64,000 nucleotides of DNA from an uncultured Oscillospiraceae bacterium (GCA_947629915.1 CANRFN010000002.1:1-64000); one strand, 5' to 3'; positions 52,202-60,949 are shown, counted from the first letter of the stretch. Numbers and translations: made by a program. Notes: generated from the sequence alone by a model not told the origin.

Positions 52202-53089
52202 TCACTGGATGCTGCGCTCTCCCTGGGCGGCACTTTCCTGCAGGGCAATGCGCTGGCCGTCCTCCGCAGTTCGGTCCCCCTCGGCGGTGAGAAGCCACGC
52301 CGCCATGTCGCAGGTGCCCACCTCCGGGGCGGAGAACCGGATGTCTATCGCGTCCTGCACCACCTGGTCCGGGATGGAGAAGCGGATGGAGCCGCTGCTT
52401 GCCTCTAACACCGCCGCCACCAGCGTGTGGTCTTGGAAAAAGGCATCGTCATAGCGGGCTGAGAGGGCGGAGAGGTCGTCCTCGGGGAAGAGAACCAGAT
52501 ACTGGGCCAGGGATTCCGCGGACCCGATCACCAGTGCCGTGTCCGAGACCGGCACAGACCCGTAGGTCACCCGGATGGCCTCGCCGCCGGTGAGCTGCAG
52601 CGGGACGGGGATCACCGGCACCCCATCGCCACCCATCACCCGGGACTGGGCGGGGCCCTCCGAGACAGGGGAGGGGAGGTCGTCCTCGGCCTCATCGCTG
52701 TATGGGACGGGAGCACCTCCCACATCCTCGGAGATGGGCATGGGATCGCCGCCGCCGGAAAGAGTTGCCGGCCTGTCGAGATGGCGCAGGGCGCTGCCCC
52801 CGATCACCAGGGCCAGCACTGCACAGCCGGCCAGGGCGGCCCAGCGGAGGGGGATTCTTCTGCGCTTGGGGGCATCCTGGGCCGGGAGGCCATTCAGAAT
52901 CCTGTCCTTCAGGTCTGCCGGGGGCTTGCAGTCCAGGGCCCGTAGGGCGGCAGACTGCTGAGACCATTCCGTATAGAGGGCGGCGCAGGCGGGGCACTCC
53001 TGCAGGTGCCGCTCCAACGTCTGCCGCTGCTGGGCGGAGAGCTCTCCGTCCAGGGCCGCGCTGATCAGTTCGATATAGGCGTCATGCAT
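52202..53089 (-). CDS. Anti-sigma factor with zinc-finger N-terminus
   Basis: A 295-residue protein. Residues 1-40 hold the zf-HC2 signature (LERHLQECPACAALY, H-x3-C-x2-C), which holds the sigma factor. One membrane helix lies near residues 83-102 (WAALAGCAVLALVIGGSAL), and the C-terminal 190 residues are extracellular. It should hold the adjacent ECF sigma factor inactive until regulated cleavage or another signal. It begins six bases after the sigma stop, as is usual for such pairs. Confidence 0.9.
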   Translation of the reverse strand: MHDAYIELISAALDGELSAQQRQTLERHLQECPACAALYTEWSQQSAALRALDCKPPADLKDRILNGLPAQDAPKRRRIPLRWAALAGCAVLALVIGGSALRHLDRPATLSGGGDPMPISEDVGGAPVPYSDEAEDDLPSPVSEGPAQSRVMGGDGVPVIPVPLQLTGGEAIRVTYGSVPVSDTALVIGSAESLAQYLVLFPEDDLSALSARYDDAFFQDHTLVAAVLEASSGSIRFSIPDQVVQDAIDIRFSAPEVGTCDMAAWLLTAEGDRTAEDGQRIALQESAAQGERSIQ

Positions 53090-53095
53090 CTCCGC

Positions 53096-53689
53096 TCATC
53101 TCCTCTCTGCATCGTTAGACGGAGAGGAGGCGGAAAAGTTCCCGGCCCGTTTTAAAAACTTCGACAAAGCCATCCTGGCCCGGGCGATCCGGGACTTCAC
53201 GGTGCCCAGATCCAGATCCAGTGTCTCTGCGATCTGCTGGTAGGAGAGGCCGTTGATCTCCCGCAGCACCAGCACCCGGCGGTGCTCTTCGCTGAGGGCG
53301 GAGAGGCCCTTCTCCACCGCCTGGTGCAGCTCCTGCCGCTCCAGGGCCTCGTGGGGGGTGGGGGCCGCATCGATGGTGAGGGCGCCGTCCGGGGGCAGCT
53401 CCTCCAGGGGGACATCGCCCCGGCGCTTCTTCTCTTTGCGGATGAGGTCGATGCAGGCGTTGTCCGTGAGCCGGTACAGCCAGGTGGAGAAGGCGGCGCT
53501 GCCCTGAAAGTGGGGGAGCCCCTGCCAGACCTTCCAGAACACCTCCTGGGTGACATCGGCCGCGTCCTCCGGCTGGTTCAAGAGGCGCAATGCCTGGTGA
53601 TATACCTTTTTCTCATAGACCTCCACCAGGGAGGCAAAGGCGGTCTCGTCCCCGGCCCGGGCCTTTTGGATCAGCTCGCTCTCGCCCAT
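53096..53689 (-). CDS. ECF-type RNA polymerase sigma factor (SigW/RpoE-like)
   Basis: A 197-residue protein. Region 2 is KVYHQALRLLNQPEDAADVTQEVFWKVW with FSTWLYRLTDNACIDLIRK, and region 4 is LSEEHRRVLVLREINGLSYQQIAETLDLDLGTVKSRIARARMAL. It directs transcription of an envelope or stress regulon. Its target promoters cannot be read from this window. The anti-sigma gene follows at once. The dusB gene ends 43 bp upstream. Confidence 0.93.
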   Translation of the reverse strand: MGESELIQKARAGDETAFASLVEVYEKKVYHQALRLLNQPEDAADVTQEVFWKVWQGLPHFQGSAAFSTWLYRLTDNACIDLIRKEKKRRGDVPLEELPPDGALTIDAAPTPHEALERQELHQAVEKGLSALSEEHRRVLVLREINGLSYQQIAETLDLDLGTVKSRIARARMALSKFLKRAGNFSASSPSNDAERR

Positions 53690-53732
53690 GGGCAGAACAC
53701 CTCCTCTCGGATGTTGATGCGAAGAGATCGCG

Positions 53733-54740
53733 CTAGAACGGCTCTTCTGTGGCGGTCTGCCGCTGTCTGGCCCCCAGATCCCGCAGGATCCCGGAGGAGA
53801 CCTTCTGGAAGTCCTCCTCGGTGCTGATCTGGCAGATCTGCTCCTTCCAGTACCCGGCGTAGGGCACGCCCTTCAGGTACCAGGCGTAGTGGCGGCGCAT
53901 CTCCAGGCAGGCTACCTTCTCCCCCTTGGAGGCCATGGACAGCTGGAACTGCCGGGTGGCCATCTGCACCCGGTCCGCGATGGTGGGCGGGGACGGGGGC
54001 GCCTCTCCGTCCAGGGCGGCGGCGCACTGCTGCAGCAGCCAGGGGTTGCCGAAGCTGCCCCGGCCCACCATGGCCATGTCCGCCCCGGTCCACTGGAGGA
54101 TCCGCACCGCATCCCGGCCGGAGAACACGTCCCCGTTGGCGATCACCGGGATGGACACCGCCTCTTTCACCGCCCGGATGTAGTCCCAGTTGGCGCTGCC
54201 GGAGTACATCTGGGTCCGGGTCCGGCCGTGGACCGCCACCGCAGCGGCCCCGGCCTCCTCCATCCGCTTTGCAAACTCCACGCAGTTGATGGAACCCTTG
54301 TCCCAGCCCAGCCGAAACTTCACGGTAACCGGGTGGCCTGCCGCCCCGCGGATGGCGGCCTGCAGCACCTTTGCGGCGTGCGCCGGGTCCCGCATCAGGG
54401 CGGAGCCGTCTCCGGACTGGGCCACCTTCGGCACCGGACAGCCCATGTTGATGTCCAGAATCTCCGCCCCGGAGATCTCCAGCGCCAGGGCCGCGCCCTC
54501 CTCCATGGAGGCCTCCTCCGAGCCGAAGATCTGCACTGCGGCCGGGTGCTCTCCCGGGCCCAGTTCCAACAGCTTTGCCGTCTTTTTGTCCCGATAGCAC
54601 AGCGCCTTGGCGCTCACCATCTCCGAGACCGTGTAGCAGCCGCTGAGCTCCCGGCAGATGGTGCGGAAGGCCACGTCTGAGACCCCTGCCATAGGGGCCA
54701 GGGCCAGCCGGGTGTCTACGGTGATGTCTCCAATCTTCAT
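53733..54740 (-). CDS. dusB: tRNA-dihydrouridine synthase B
   Basis: A start at 54740 ([26 protein letters not shown]) after GGAGGT gives 335 residues. [33 protein letters not shown] with the catalytic Cys, [29 protein letters not shown] and [10 protein letters not shown] are standard DusB/NifR3 motifs for FMN and tRNA binding. It reduces uridine to dihydrouridine in tRNA. It is divergent from spoIIE. Confidence 0.95.
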   Translation of the reverse strand: MKIGDITVDTRLALAPMAGVSDVAFRTICRELSGCYTVSEMVSAKALCYRDKKTAKLLELGPGEHPAAVQIFGSEEASMEEGAALALEISGAEILDINMGCPVPKVAQSGDGSALMRDPAHAAKVLQAAIRGAAGHPVTVKFRLGWDKGSINCVEFAKRMEEAGAAAVAVHGRTRTQMYSGSANWDYIRAVKEAVSIPVIANGDVFSGRDAVRILQWTGADMAMVGRGSFGNPWLLQQCAAALDGEAPPSPPTIADRVQMATRQFQLSMASKGEKVACLEMRRHYAWYLKGVPYAGYWKEQICQISTEEDFQKVSSGILRDLGARQRQTATEEPF

Positions 54741-54871
54741 GGGGTACCTCCACAAATTGCTATATGCTATCATAGCACAGTTTGTTCTTTCGGGCAAGAC
54801 AGCTTCCGACGCCCTTTTCGCGTTTCATGGCGTATCATAGACAGCACTTTACCATATTTGGGGGGATCCAT

Positions 54872-57184
54872 GTGCATATCAAGGCGAGCCGTGGAAAGGG
54901 CAGACGTGCGCCGCAGCTGTCTCCCGGGACGGCACTGCGGCTGGGCGGCTATGCCGCACGCTTCCTGCTGGCGGCGGTGCTGGCAGGGGCGGAGATTCTA
55001 GGGGGACATGCCCTCTTTGGATTGGCGTTGGTGGCGGTGAGCGGCAGCGGTGGAGAGGGCGCGGCGGCCCTGTTGGGGGCTGCCATGGGCTATCTCTCCC
55101 TCCTGGGTCCGGTGGAGGGCCTCCGGTACATCGCCGCCTCCATGATGATCTACGCCGTCTCCCTGGCCTTCAGTGAGTACAGGGTGCTCCAAAGCCGCTG
55201 GTTTATGCCCGCGGTGTCCTGCGCCATCAGCGGGGCGGTGGGATTCGTGTACCAGTCTGCCGCGGGGTGGGACACCGCGGCCCGGGCGGCCTTTCTCACC
55301 GAGACGGTGCTCACCGCCGGGGTGGTGTACCTCTTCCGCCAGGGGTTGGAGGTGTGGAGCACCCGCCGCACGGGGGACGGCCTCACGCCCCAGCAGGCGG
55401 CAGGCCTCTTCGCCATGGCGGCGGCCGCCTTCTTGAGCCTTGCCCGGGTGGACATCGGGGGCTGCTCCGTGGGCCGCACCGCCGCCTACGCCGCGGTGGC
55501 CCTCTGCGCCTGGAAGTGGGGCGCCGGCGTGGGCGCCGCCGCCGGGGTGTCCCTGGGCATCGCCATGGATCTCGCCGCAGGGGCGCTGGGCAGATACACC
55601 CCGGTGTTCGCCCTCCCAGGGCTGCTGGCAGGCCTCTTCCCCCGGCAGCGGCGGGCCTGGTGCGCAGTTGCCTTTGCCGGATCGGCCTCTGCGGCGGCGG
55701 TGTGGACCGCCAATCTGCTGCTGCCCGCCTCCACCCTCCGGGAGGTGTTGGCCGGCACGGTGCTGTTTCTCCTCCTGCCGGAGCGGTTTCTGGAGCGGCT
55801 GGAGTCCCTCACCCGGCAGGAGACCTCGGAGGAAGAGGAGCGGCAGGTACGCCGGTTTGCCGCCCGCCGGTTGGGAGACACCGCCAGGGCCTATCAGGAG
55901 GCGGCGAGACAGCTGGAGGGGGCGTTTCCCGCGCAGAAGGGCGAAAAAGACGCCGCCCGCATCTGGGAGCGGGCGGCGGAGCGGGTGTGTACCCGGTGCA
56001 GGCTGAAGGAGCGGTGCTGGCAGCGGGAGTACCAGGCCACCCGCAGTGCCCTCACGGACGCCCTGGCGCCCATGGAGGAGCGGGGCGTGGGAAAACCGGA
56101 GGACTTCCCGCCCCGGTTTGTGCAGCAGTGCGTCCGCTTTGAGACCTTCCTGGACGCCGCCAACGGGGAGTTGGCCGCCCTCCGGCAGAGACGGGCCTTT
56201 CAGAGCCGGATCCAGGAGAGCCGCAGTGCGGTCTGCGCCCACTACGGGGAGCTGGCCCGGGTGCTGGAGAAGACCTCCGCGGAGCTGGCGGCGGAGCCAG
56301 CCCTGGACATCCGGCGGCAGCGGCTTGTGAAGCAGCGGCTCACGGCCCTCGGCATGCGGGGCAGCTGCACCGTGTATCAGGACGGGTACGGCCACCTCCA
56401 GGTGGAGGCCGCCGGCGCCGGGGCGGACAAGCTCTCTACGCCGGCACAGGTGGGGGTGCTGGAGGAGCTGCTGCAGTGCCCCCTGGAGGTGGCGGAGTCC
56501 AGCCGGGAGAAGGTGAAGCTCTCCCAGCGGGAGGCCCTGTCTCTTCTGGCGGGGGCCGCCGGGGCAGACCGGGCGGGCTCTCCCGTGAGCGGGGACACCG
56601 GGGCCTGGTTCAAGCTGGACAGCGGCCTTGTGAACTTCCTGCTCTGCGATGGAATGGGCAGCGGCAGCGCCGCCCGAGGGGACAGCGCTGCCGCAGTGCA
56701 GCTGTTGGAGCGGTTTTTGCGGGCGGGCAGTGAGCCGGAGGAGGCCCTGCGCACCGTGGGGGCCGCCCTGGCCCTCCGGGGGGAGGGACAGGGCGGCTTT
56801 ACCACCGTGGACCTCTGCCAGGTGGACCTGTACAGCGGCACCTGCCGGGTGTACAAGCTCGGGGCCGCCCCCACCTACATCCGCCGGGGCGGGGAGGTGT
56901 CCACCTTGGCGGGGAGCGCCTTGCCGGCGGGGCTGGCGGACGGCACCCCGGACTGTTTCTCGGTGCAGCTGCGGGCCGGGGACTGCATCCTCCTGGTGAG
57001 CGATGGCGTCACCGGCAGCGGGGGAGACCGCTGGCTCATGAGCATGCTGGCCGACTTCGATGGCGTCTCCCCCCGGGAGCTGGCGGGGCGGCTGCTCACC
57101 GAGTCCAGCCGCCGCACCGGCGCTGCGGACGACCGCACCGTGATCGTGGTCAAGCTGGAGAGCCGGGAGGAGAAGACCAGTTAG
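54872..57184 (+). CDS. spoIIE: Stage II sporulation protein E (PP2C-type phosphatase)
   Basis: A GTG start at 54872 is proposed (VHIKASRGKGRRA) after GGGGGGA; earlier in-frame codons would add up to 30 residues. The protein has about 770 residues: about ten membrane helices in residues 20-320, a regulatory middle region with a cysteine cluster (CTRCRLKERCW), and a C-terminal PP2C domain (LLCDGMGSGSAARGDS, ILLVSDGVTGS, DDRTVIVVKL). In Bacillus, SpoIIE dephosphorylates SpoIIAA to activate sigma-F in the forespore and helps asymmetric division. Its stop codon overlaps the stop of a convergent WYL gene. Confidence 0.93.
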   Translation: MHIKASRGKGRRAPQLSPGTALRLGGYAARFLLAAVLAGAEILGGHALFGLALVAVSGSGGEGAAALLGAAMGYLSLLGPVEGLRYIAASMMIYAVSLAFSEYRVLQSRWFMPAVSCAISGAVGFVYQSAAGWDTAARAAFLTETVLTAGVVYLFRQGLEVWSTRRTGDGLTPQQAAGLFAMAAAAFLSLARVDIGGCSVGRTAAYAAVALCAWKWGAGVGAAAGVSLGIAMDLAAGALGRYTPVFALPGLLAGLFPRQRRAWCAVAFAGSASAAAVWTANLLLPASTLREVLAGTVLFLLLPERFLERLESLTRQETSEEEERQVRRFAARRLGDTARAYQEAARQLEGAFPAQKGEKDAARIWERAAERVCTRCRLKERCWQREYQATRSALTDALAPMEERGVGKPEDFPPRFVQQCVRFETFLDAANGELAALRQRRAFQSRIQESRSAVCAHYGELARVLEKTSAELAAEPALDIRRQRLVKQRLTALGMRGSCTVYQDGYGHLQVEAAGAGADKLSTPAQVGVLEELLQCPLEVAESSREKVKLSQREALSLLAGAAGADRAGSPVSGDTGAWFKLDSGLVNFLLCDGMGSGSAARGDSAAAVQLLERFLRAGSEPEEALRTVGAALALRGEGQGGFTTVDLCQVDLYSGTCRVYKLGAAPTYIRRGGEVSTLAGSALPAGLADGTPDCFSVQLRAGDCILLVSDGVTGSGGDRWLMSMLADFDGVSPRELAGRLLTESSRRTGAADDRTVIVVKLESREEKTS

Positions 57185-58098
57185 GAGGTCTCATGCGTCT
57201 CCGGCACCCCCAGGGCCCGCTGCCGCTGCAGCCGGTCCCGGATCTTGTCCAGGAAGGCCGGCGGGTCCGTCACCTGCAGCATGGGGCCGAAGGAGAGAAT
57301 GCGGATCACCATCTCCGTCTCGTCCTCTGCCCGATACCGGAGGGTGCAGCGATAGAGGTCCTCCTCCAGCTGCACCGTCTCCTTCTCCAGGTGGGAGAAG
57401 TGGAGCAGCACCCGCTCCAGGGCGTTGCGCTGGTCTTTCAGCAGGAAGGTGACGCTTCTGCCCTCAGGCCGTTTCGTGGGTGGAGACAGCGGTGCCTCGG
57501 GATCAGCCAAAGCACACTCCAGGATGCGGGCCATATTCAAGGTGCGGCCGGGAATCAGGAGGCGGAACTTGTCGTCCTTGGGGGAGTACTCCAGATTGCT
57601 GGGTACCGCGGTCCAGCGCTGCCAGTGCCCGTTGGCGGCCCGGTATTTCACATGGAGAGGCCGCTGCTCCCGGACGGCCTGGAGGGCGGTGCGGAAGTGG
57701 GCGATGTAGGCGGGATCTGTCCAGGGGTCTCCGTCTGCCGCCTGGTCTGCCACGGCGATGTCCGTGGGATTGTACAGGGGCTCCACGTCCTCCAGACCAG
57801 CATCGTCCACATCGAAGAGGGCGATCCGGGGGTCCTGGAGCAGGGCCTTTAGCCAGCGCTTTTCCAGGAGGGTGAGGGGCATGCTGGGCGTCCTTTGAAT
57901 GGGGGTGGTGTAGTCTTTCCGGAGCAGCTGCCACTTCTCCTGTTGCAGCTTGGCGGGGATGGTGAGGTTGCTCTCCCCGAAGGCCAGCTCCTGGACCAGA
58001 TCGTTGAGCCGCTTCCGGGTTAAGGTGCGGTCCACCGCCTCGGAGAGGATGGCGGAGACCACCTGGTAATAGGTGCCGTAGATCTCATGAAAGAGCAT
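57181..58098 (-). CDS. WYL domain-containing regulator, second of a pair
   Basis: A start at 58098 (MLFHEIYGTYYQVV) is chosen because GGAGGG lies seven bases upstream; an ATG at 58113 adds five residues. The 305-residue protein has a helical N-terminus and a WYL-type domain (ALQAVREQRPLHVKYRAANGHWQRWTAVPSNLEYSPKDDKFRLL) plus the C-terminal WCX-like part (EMVIRILSFGPMLQVTDP). The N-terminal DNA-binding motif is less clear than in its partner. It overlaps the upstream WYL gene by 14 bp. Its stop shares the four bases TTAG with the spoIIE stop on the other strand. Confidence 0.82.
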   Translation of the reverse strand: MLFHEIYGTYYQVVSAILSEAVDRTLTRKRLNDLVQELAFGESNLTIPAKLQQEKWQLLRKDYTTPIQRTPSMPLTLLEKRWLKALLQDPRIALFDVDDAGLEDVEPLYNPTDIAVADQAADGDPWTDPAYIAHFRTALQAVREQRPLHVKYRAANGHWQRWTAVPSNLEYSPKDDKFRLLIPGRTLNMARILECALADPEAPLSPPTKRPEGRSVTFLLKDQRNALERVLLHFSHLEKETVQLEEDLYRCTLRYRAEDETEMVIRILSFGPMLQVTDPPAFLDKIRDRLQRQRALGVPETHETS

Positions 58099-59332
58099 GG
58101 TCTGTCCCTCCATACAGCGCCTCCAGGGCGGCGAAATCGTTCCAGAAGGTGCGCTCCACCTGGGGATTGCTGCACTCCAGAGACTGGATGCTGCCCAGGA
58201 AGCTCCGGAGCCAGGGGATCAGCTCCTCGGCGCCGTACACGTCCGCGGTGAAGAGGCGGGTGAGGGGGTCTACTGCCTCCACCTTGCCGCAGCGCCTCTC
58301 CCGCTCCAGCCGCTGCAGGATGTACTCCTGTCCCGGCTGCACCCGGACGGTGCAGGCGATGTGCTCCAACGCCGGCCAGCCGTTGGTGCTCACCCCCCAG
58401 AGGTGCTGCGCCTGCTCTTCCGCCGCGGCTTTCCGCTCTCGCCAACGGGGCTCCTCCTCCAGCACCTGTACGTCCTGGACGTTGTCCGCCCGGATGGCCC
58501 GGAGGCGGCTTTCCCGGGGCTTCACGGCCAGCAGGTACTGCCGGCCGGTCTGGATGTTCCAGAGAATGCGCACCGGGAAGACCTGCTGGGTGTTGGCCGA
58601 ATCGCTCTTCCAGGAGGGCAGGGTGAGCTCCACAGCCCGGTGCCGGCGGATGGCGTCCAGAAGGGTGCAGAGGATGTCGCTGTCCAGGGCGTGGAGGATG
58701 TAGTGGTGCTTGAACCGGAAGGGCTGGTCTGGATTGCCCAGCCGCTGGAGGAGAAAGGAGCCCACCACACCCAGGGGGGAGGCCTCCGAGAAGAAGGACA
58801 CCGCATCCCGCCAGCGCCCGAGGTCCACGCCGGTGTCCGGGGCCCGGCGGTACAGCACCGTGCGGCCCGCCTTCTCCGAGACCGCTAGGCCCAGGGCCTC
58901 ATACTCTTTCAGCTTCTTGCGAAGAGTGGACTCGTCCAGGTGCAGGGGGTCCTGGAAGTCCGCCAGGTAGCGGTCCTCAATGGCGTCCAGCAGCTCCCCG
59001 GAGGTGTGCCCCTCCTCCACATCCAGCAGGTCCAGCAGCAGGAAGTGGAGGGTGATGTCCCGGTCTGTAAAGCTGCAGGCGCGGAAGGCCTGGTACAGGG
59101 GGTTGTGGGGGATCTGCCGGCTGTCTACCGAGAGAAAGACCTTCCGGCCGTCCTGGTCCTGCCGCCAGCACATGTACTCCCCCAGCCAGGAGGCGATGCG
59201 GCGGCGCTCGTCATCGTACGTGCGGGCGCTCTTGCCGGCAAAACCGGTGCGGGTCTTGAGGCCGTACACCAGAAAGCTGCGCATGGTCTCCCGGGTGTTC
59301 TGAAAGTCCTTGATGAGCTCCTGATACGCCAT
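58085..59332 (-). CDS. WYL domain-containing transcriptional regulator, first of a pair
   Basis: A 415-residue protein. An N-terminal extension of about 90 residues (RSFLVYGLKTRTGFAGKSARTYDDERRRIASWLGEYM) precedes a winged-helix-like segment (LHLDESTLRKKLKEYEALGLAVSEKAGRTVLYRRA), a WYL domain (VELTLPSWKSDSANTQQVFPVRILWNIQTGRQYLLAVKPRESRLRAI) and a WCX tail. WYL regulators bind nucleotides or nucleic acids and control DNA-damage, RNA-repair or defence genes. It faces the DUF4085-DUF2828 modules, and the palindrome in their promoters is a likely target. Its own promoter is TTGTCC-17-TATGCT. Confidence 0.86.
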   Translation of the reverse strand: MAYQELIKDFQNTRETMRSFLVYGLKTRTGFAGKSARTYDDERRRIASWLGEYMCWRQDQDGRKVFLSVDSRQIPHNPLYQAFRACSFTDRDITLHFLLLDLLDVEEGHTSGELLDAIEDRYLADFQDPLHLDESTLRKKLKEYEALGLAVSEKAGRTVLYRRAPDTGVDLGRWRDAVSFFSEASPLGVVGSFLLQRLGNPDQPFRFKHHYILHALDSDILCTLLDAIRRHRAVELTLPSWKSDSANTQQVFPVRILWNIQTGRQYLLAVKPRESRLRAIRADNVQDVQVLEEEPRWRERKAAAEEQAQHLWGVSTNGWPALEHIACTVRVQPGQEYILQRLERERRCGKVEAVDPLTRLFTADVYGAEELIPWLRSFLGSIQSLECSNPQVERTFWNDFAALEALYGGTDHALS

Positions 59333-59374
59333 GAAAGGGCCCCCTTTTCTCGTTTGAATGGCATCACTGGGTGC

Positions 59375-59404
59375 AGCATAGCACAGTTACGCCGCCGGGA
59401 CAAG
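59375..59404 (-). promoter_or_regulatory. Promoter of the WYL gene pair
   Basis: On the minus strand, TTGTCC, a 17-bp spacer and TATGCT with an extended TGnTATGCT, 45-75 bp upstream of the start at 59332. Coordinates are within a base or two. Confidence 0.6.
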
Positions 59405-59447
59405 GACCTGGCAGTTCCAAAAGCTGCCCGAAGTGCCTGGACAGTTT

Positions 59448-59508
59448 CCCGATGCCGCCGGGTTCGCAGCTTTTTTTCCTGGATTCCCCGCCCGGGATCT
59501 GCTATCCT
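59448..59508 (+). repeat. Promoter repeat A with operator palindrome (DUF4085 module)
   Basis: This segment is nearly the same as 60889-60949. Shared parts in order: CCCGATGCCG (59448), CGCAGC followed by TTTTTTT, CCTGG, a dyad GGATTCCCCGCCCGGGATC (59481-59499) and an extended -10, TGCTATCCT (-10 at 59503-59508). The dyad occupies the -35/spacer zone, so a bound protein would block or replace normal polymerase contacts. The adjacent WYL regulators are the obvious candidates. Confidence 0.75.
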
Positions 59509-59562
59509 GTGGCTTGCAAAGGGAAGCCGATGTCCGATGCCCCCGCGAGGGGGTGCCCCGGT

Positions 59563-59678
59563 GCCCGTCCTCCTCCCGAAAGGCACGAACAGCAGCCATA
59601 ATGCACCTGACTGGTAATCAGACCGCGGCGGCGGAGACAATCCGCGTGCTGCTCGCAATTGGGTGCCTTGGGGAGGGC
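59563..59678 (+). ncRNA. Repeated structured RNA element, copy 1 (Y-RNA-like candidate)
   Basis: The inner helix AAGGCAC (59580-59586) pairs with GTGCCTT (59663-59669); next to it is the constant GAA-CAGCAGCC (59587-59597). The outer helix uses the CCTCCC-rich 5' side and GGGGAGGGC on the 3' side. The variable interior has AGCAGC/GCTGCT pairing and a 4-bp hairpin with a 7-base loop CTGGTAA (59607-59621), like a tRNA anticodon arm. It lies in the leader of the DUF4085 gene. Confidence 0.65.
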
Positions 59679-59720
59679 GGCCATCGGGCGGGCTGCGCAG
59701 CCCTTTGCACGGGGAATCCC

Positions 59721-59804
59721 GCGTCTTCGGAAAAGCACATACAGCAACCAACGGTTGTTTCTTGCTAAACAAATCCTAACTTTTTGTGCTTTGGAGAAGA
59801 CGGC
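59721..59804 (+). ncRNA. Repeated structured RNA element, copy 2 (Y-RNA-like candidate)
   Basis: The outer helix CGTCTTC (59722-59728) pairs with GAAGACG (59796-59802). The inner helix AAAGCAC (59732-59738) pairs with GTGCTTT (59786-59792): both sides differ from the other copies yet still pair. Constant segment CAGCAACC at 59742-59749. The interior is short, with TTGTTT/AAACAA pairing. Confidence 0.68.
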
Positions 59805-59827
59805 GATGCGCTATGGGGACCCGGAAC

Positions 59828-59911
59828 CTGTCTTCTGTAAAGGCACAGACAGCAACCCCTTCATGATTCTCTTGAAAAGAATGCATCCAGCGTGCCTTGG
59901 GGGGAAGACAG
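59828..59911 (+). ncRNA. Repeated structured RNA element, copy 3 (Y-RNA-like candidate)
   Basis: The outer helix CTGTCTTC (59828-59835) pairs with GAAGACAG (59904-59911). The inner helix AAGGCAC (59840-59846) pairs with GTGCCTT (59892-59898). Constant segment CAGCAACC at 59850-59857. The interior holds a 5-bp hairpin, ATTCT/AGAAT, with the 7-base loop CTTGAAA (59866-59882), identical to a usual tRNA-Ser(UGA) anticodon loop. It ends 37 bp before the DUF4085 start codon. Confidence 0.68.
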
Positions 59912-59947
59912 ATTGCCACAGACTACCACGAGCGGGAGGTGTTGCCC

Positions 59948-60901
59948 ATGCGGTTCTACACGAAAGATTGGTACGACCTGATGCAGCACCAGGACTACAC
60001 TACCTGCGCCAGGGAGATCCCGGACAAGGTGTACACCGAGGCCGAGATCCGCTCTCTCTTCCGGGAGAGGTTGGCATCTGAGATCCAGCGGGACCGGTTG
60101 GATTACGACACGCCCCCGTGTTTCCCGGACCTCGCAGACCAGCTGCGGCCGGAGCACTGGAACCCGGAGGACTGGCTGATCTTCCCGGCTGGGGAGGACT
60201 TGCCGCCCCGGCATCCCACCTCCCCGGAGGAGGTGGCCGCCCAGTGGGAGCGGGACAGGCGGGCGGCGGAGGAGGCCTTTGCCAGCCGTCCTCCCTTTGA
60301 CCCCGCCGAGACGGAGCGCTGGTTCCGCGCCCTGTACCGGGCTAGGCTGCGGGACGCAGACCGGCACTACCCGGCCTGGGTGTGTGTGCAGGTGGACCGG
60401 CGGCTGTTGGCCCTGGACCTGCTGCCGGAGGGCGTCTATCAGAAGCTGCAGATCGAGGAGGCGGAGAACCGGAAGGCCTTTGAGGCAATCGAGCGGGCGG
60501 CAGAGGAAGAACTGAGCCGGCAGCCCATCCCGGACGACATCACCGCGGCCTTCCAATTCCACGATGCCTCCCTGCTCTCCTTCCGAAAGCGGGGCCGGGA
60601 CTATGAGATGCGCCTCCGGAAAGACGGCGGCTGGTGCGGGGACGATGTGACGCCCTATAGCAAGGTACTCTTCCGCGATGCCGTCCTGTTGGAGCGGGAA
60701 AAGAGCCTGGTGCCCCGGACCATGCGAGACGCGGACGGGACGCTCTCCTCCAACTGCACCTTCCTGTATCACGAGCTGTATGCCGGCCCGGACGGCTACG
60801 AGGTCCACATGCTCTTTGCCACAGCCGGGCGGAGCGGCCTGGCGTACTGCACGGTCCGCTGCGGCTATATCGCCTTTCAGGACAACGTCCCGATGCCGTA
60901 G
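59948..60901 (+). CDS. DUF4085 family protein
   Basis: A start at 59948 (MRFYTKDWYDLMQHQDYT) after GGGAGGTG gives 317 residues. The N-terminal aromatic motif and the C-terminal part (FQFHDASLLSFRKRGRDYEMRL, LYHELYAGPDGYEVHMLFAT) match DUF4085 proteins. The middle is highly charged and helical (AQWERDRRAAEEAFASR, EEAENRKAFEAIERAAEEEL). The function is unknown. The last codons fall inside promoter repeat B, so the gene end and the next promoter overlap. Cotranscription and shared RNA elements link it to the DUF2828 gene. Confidence 0.78.
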   Translation: MRFYTKDWYDLMQHQDYTTCAREIPDKVYTEAEIRSLFRERLASEIQRDRLDYDTPPCFPDLADQLRPEHWNPEDWLIFPAGEDLPPRHPTSPEEVAAQWERDRRAAEEAFASRPPFDPAETERWFRALYRARLRDADRHYPAWVCVQVDRRLLALDLLPEGVYQKLQIEEAENRKAFEAIERAAEEELSRQPIPDDITAAFQFHDASLLSFRKRGRDYEMRLRKDGGWCGDDVTPYSKVLFRDAVLLEREKSLVPRTMRDADGTLSSNCTFLYHELYAGPDGYEVHMLFATAGRSGLAYCTVRCGYIAFQDNVPMP

Positions 60902-60949
60902 CGGCTCGCAGCTTTTTTCCTGGATCCCCGGCCGGGGATCTGCTATCAT
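60889..60949 (+). repeat. Promoter repeat B with perfect operator palindrome (DUF2828 module)
   Basis: The second copy of the 59448-59508 repeat. It starts inside the last codons of the DUF4085 gene (CCCGATGCCG at 60889), continues with CGCAGC, TTTTTT, CCTGG and the perfect 18-bp palindrome GATCCCCGGCCGGGGATC (60923-60940), and ends with the extended -10 TGCTATCAT (-10 at 60944-60949). Where copy A departs from the palindrome, copy B is exact, which supports a real binding site. Confidence 0.78.

Noticed and set aside
59563..59911. The repeats as T-box leaders or as degraded tRNA genes
   Set aside because: There is no T-box bulge motif, no acceptor or T arm of standard form and no CCA end, and the conserved parts are the terminal helices, not tRNA arms.
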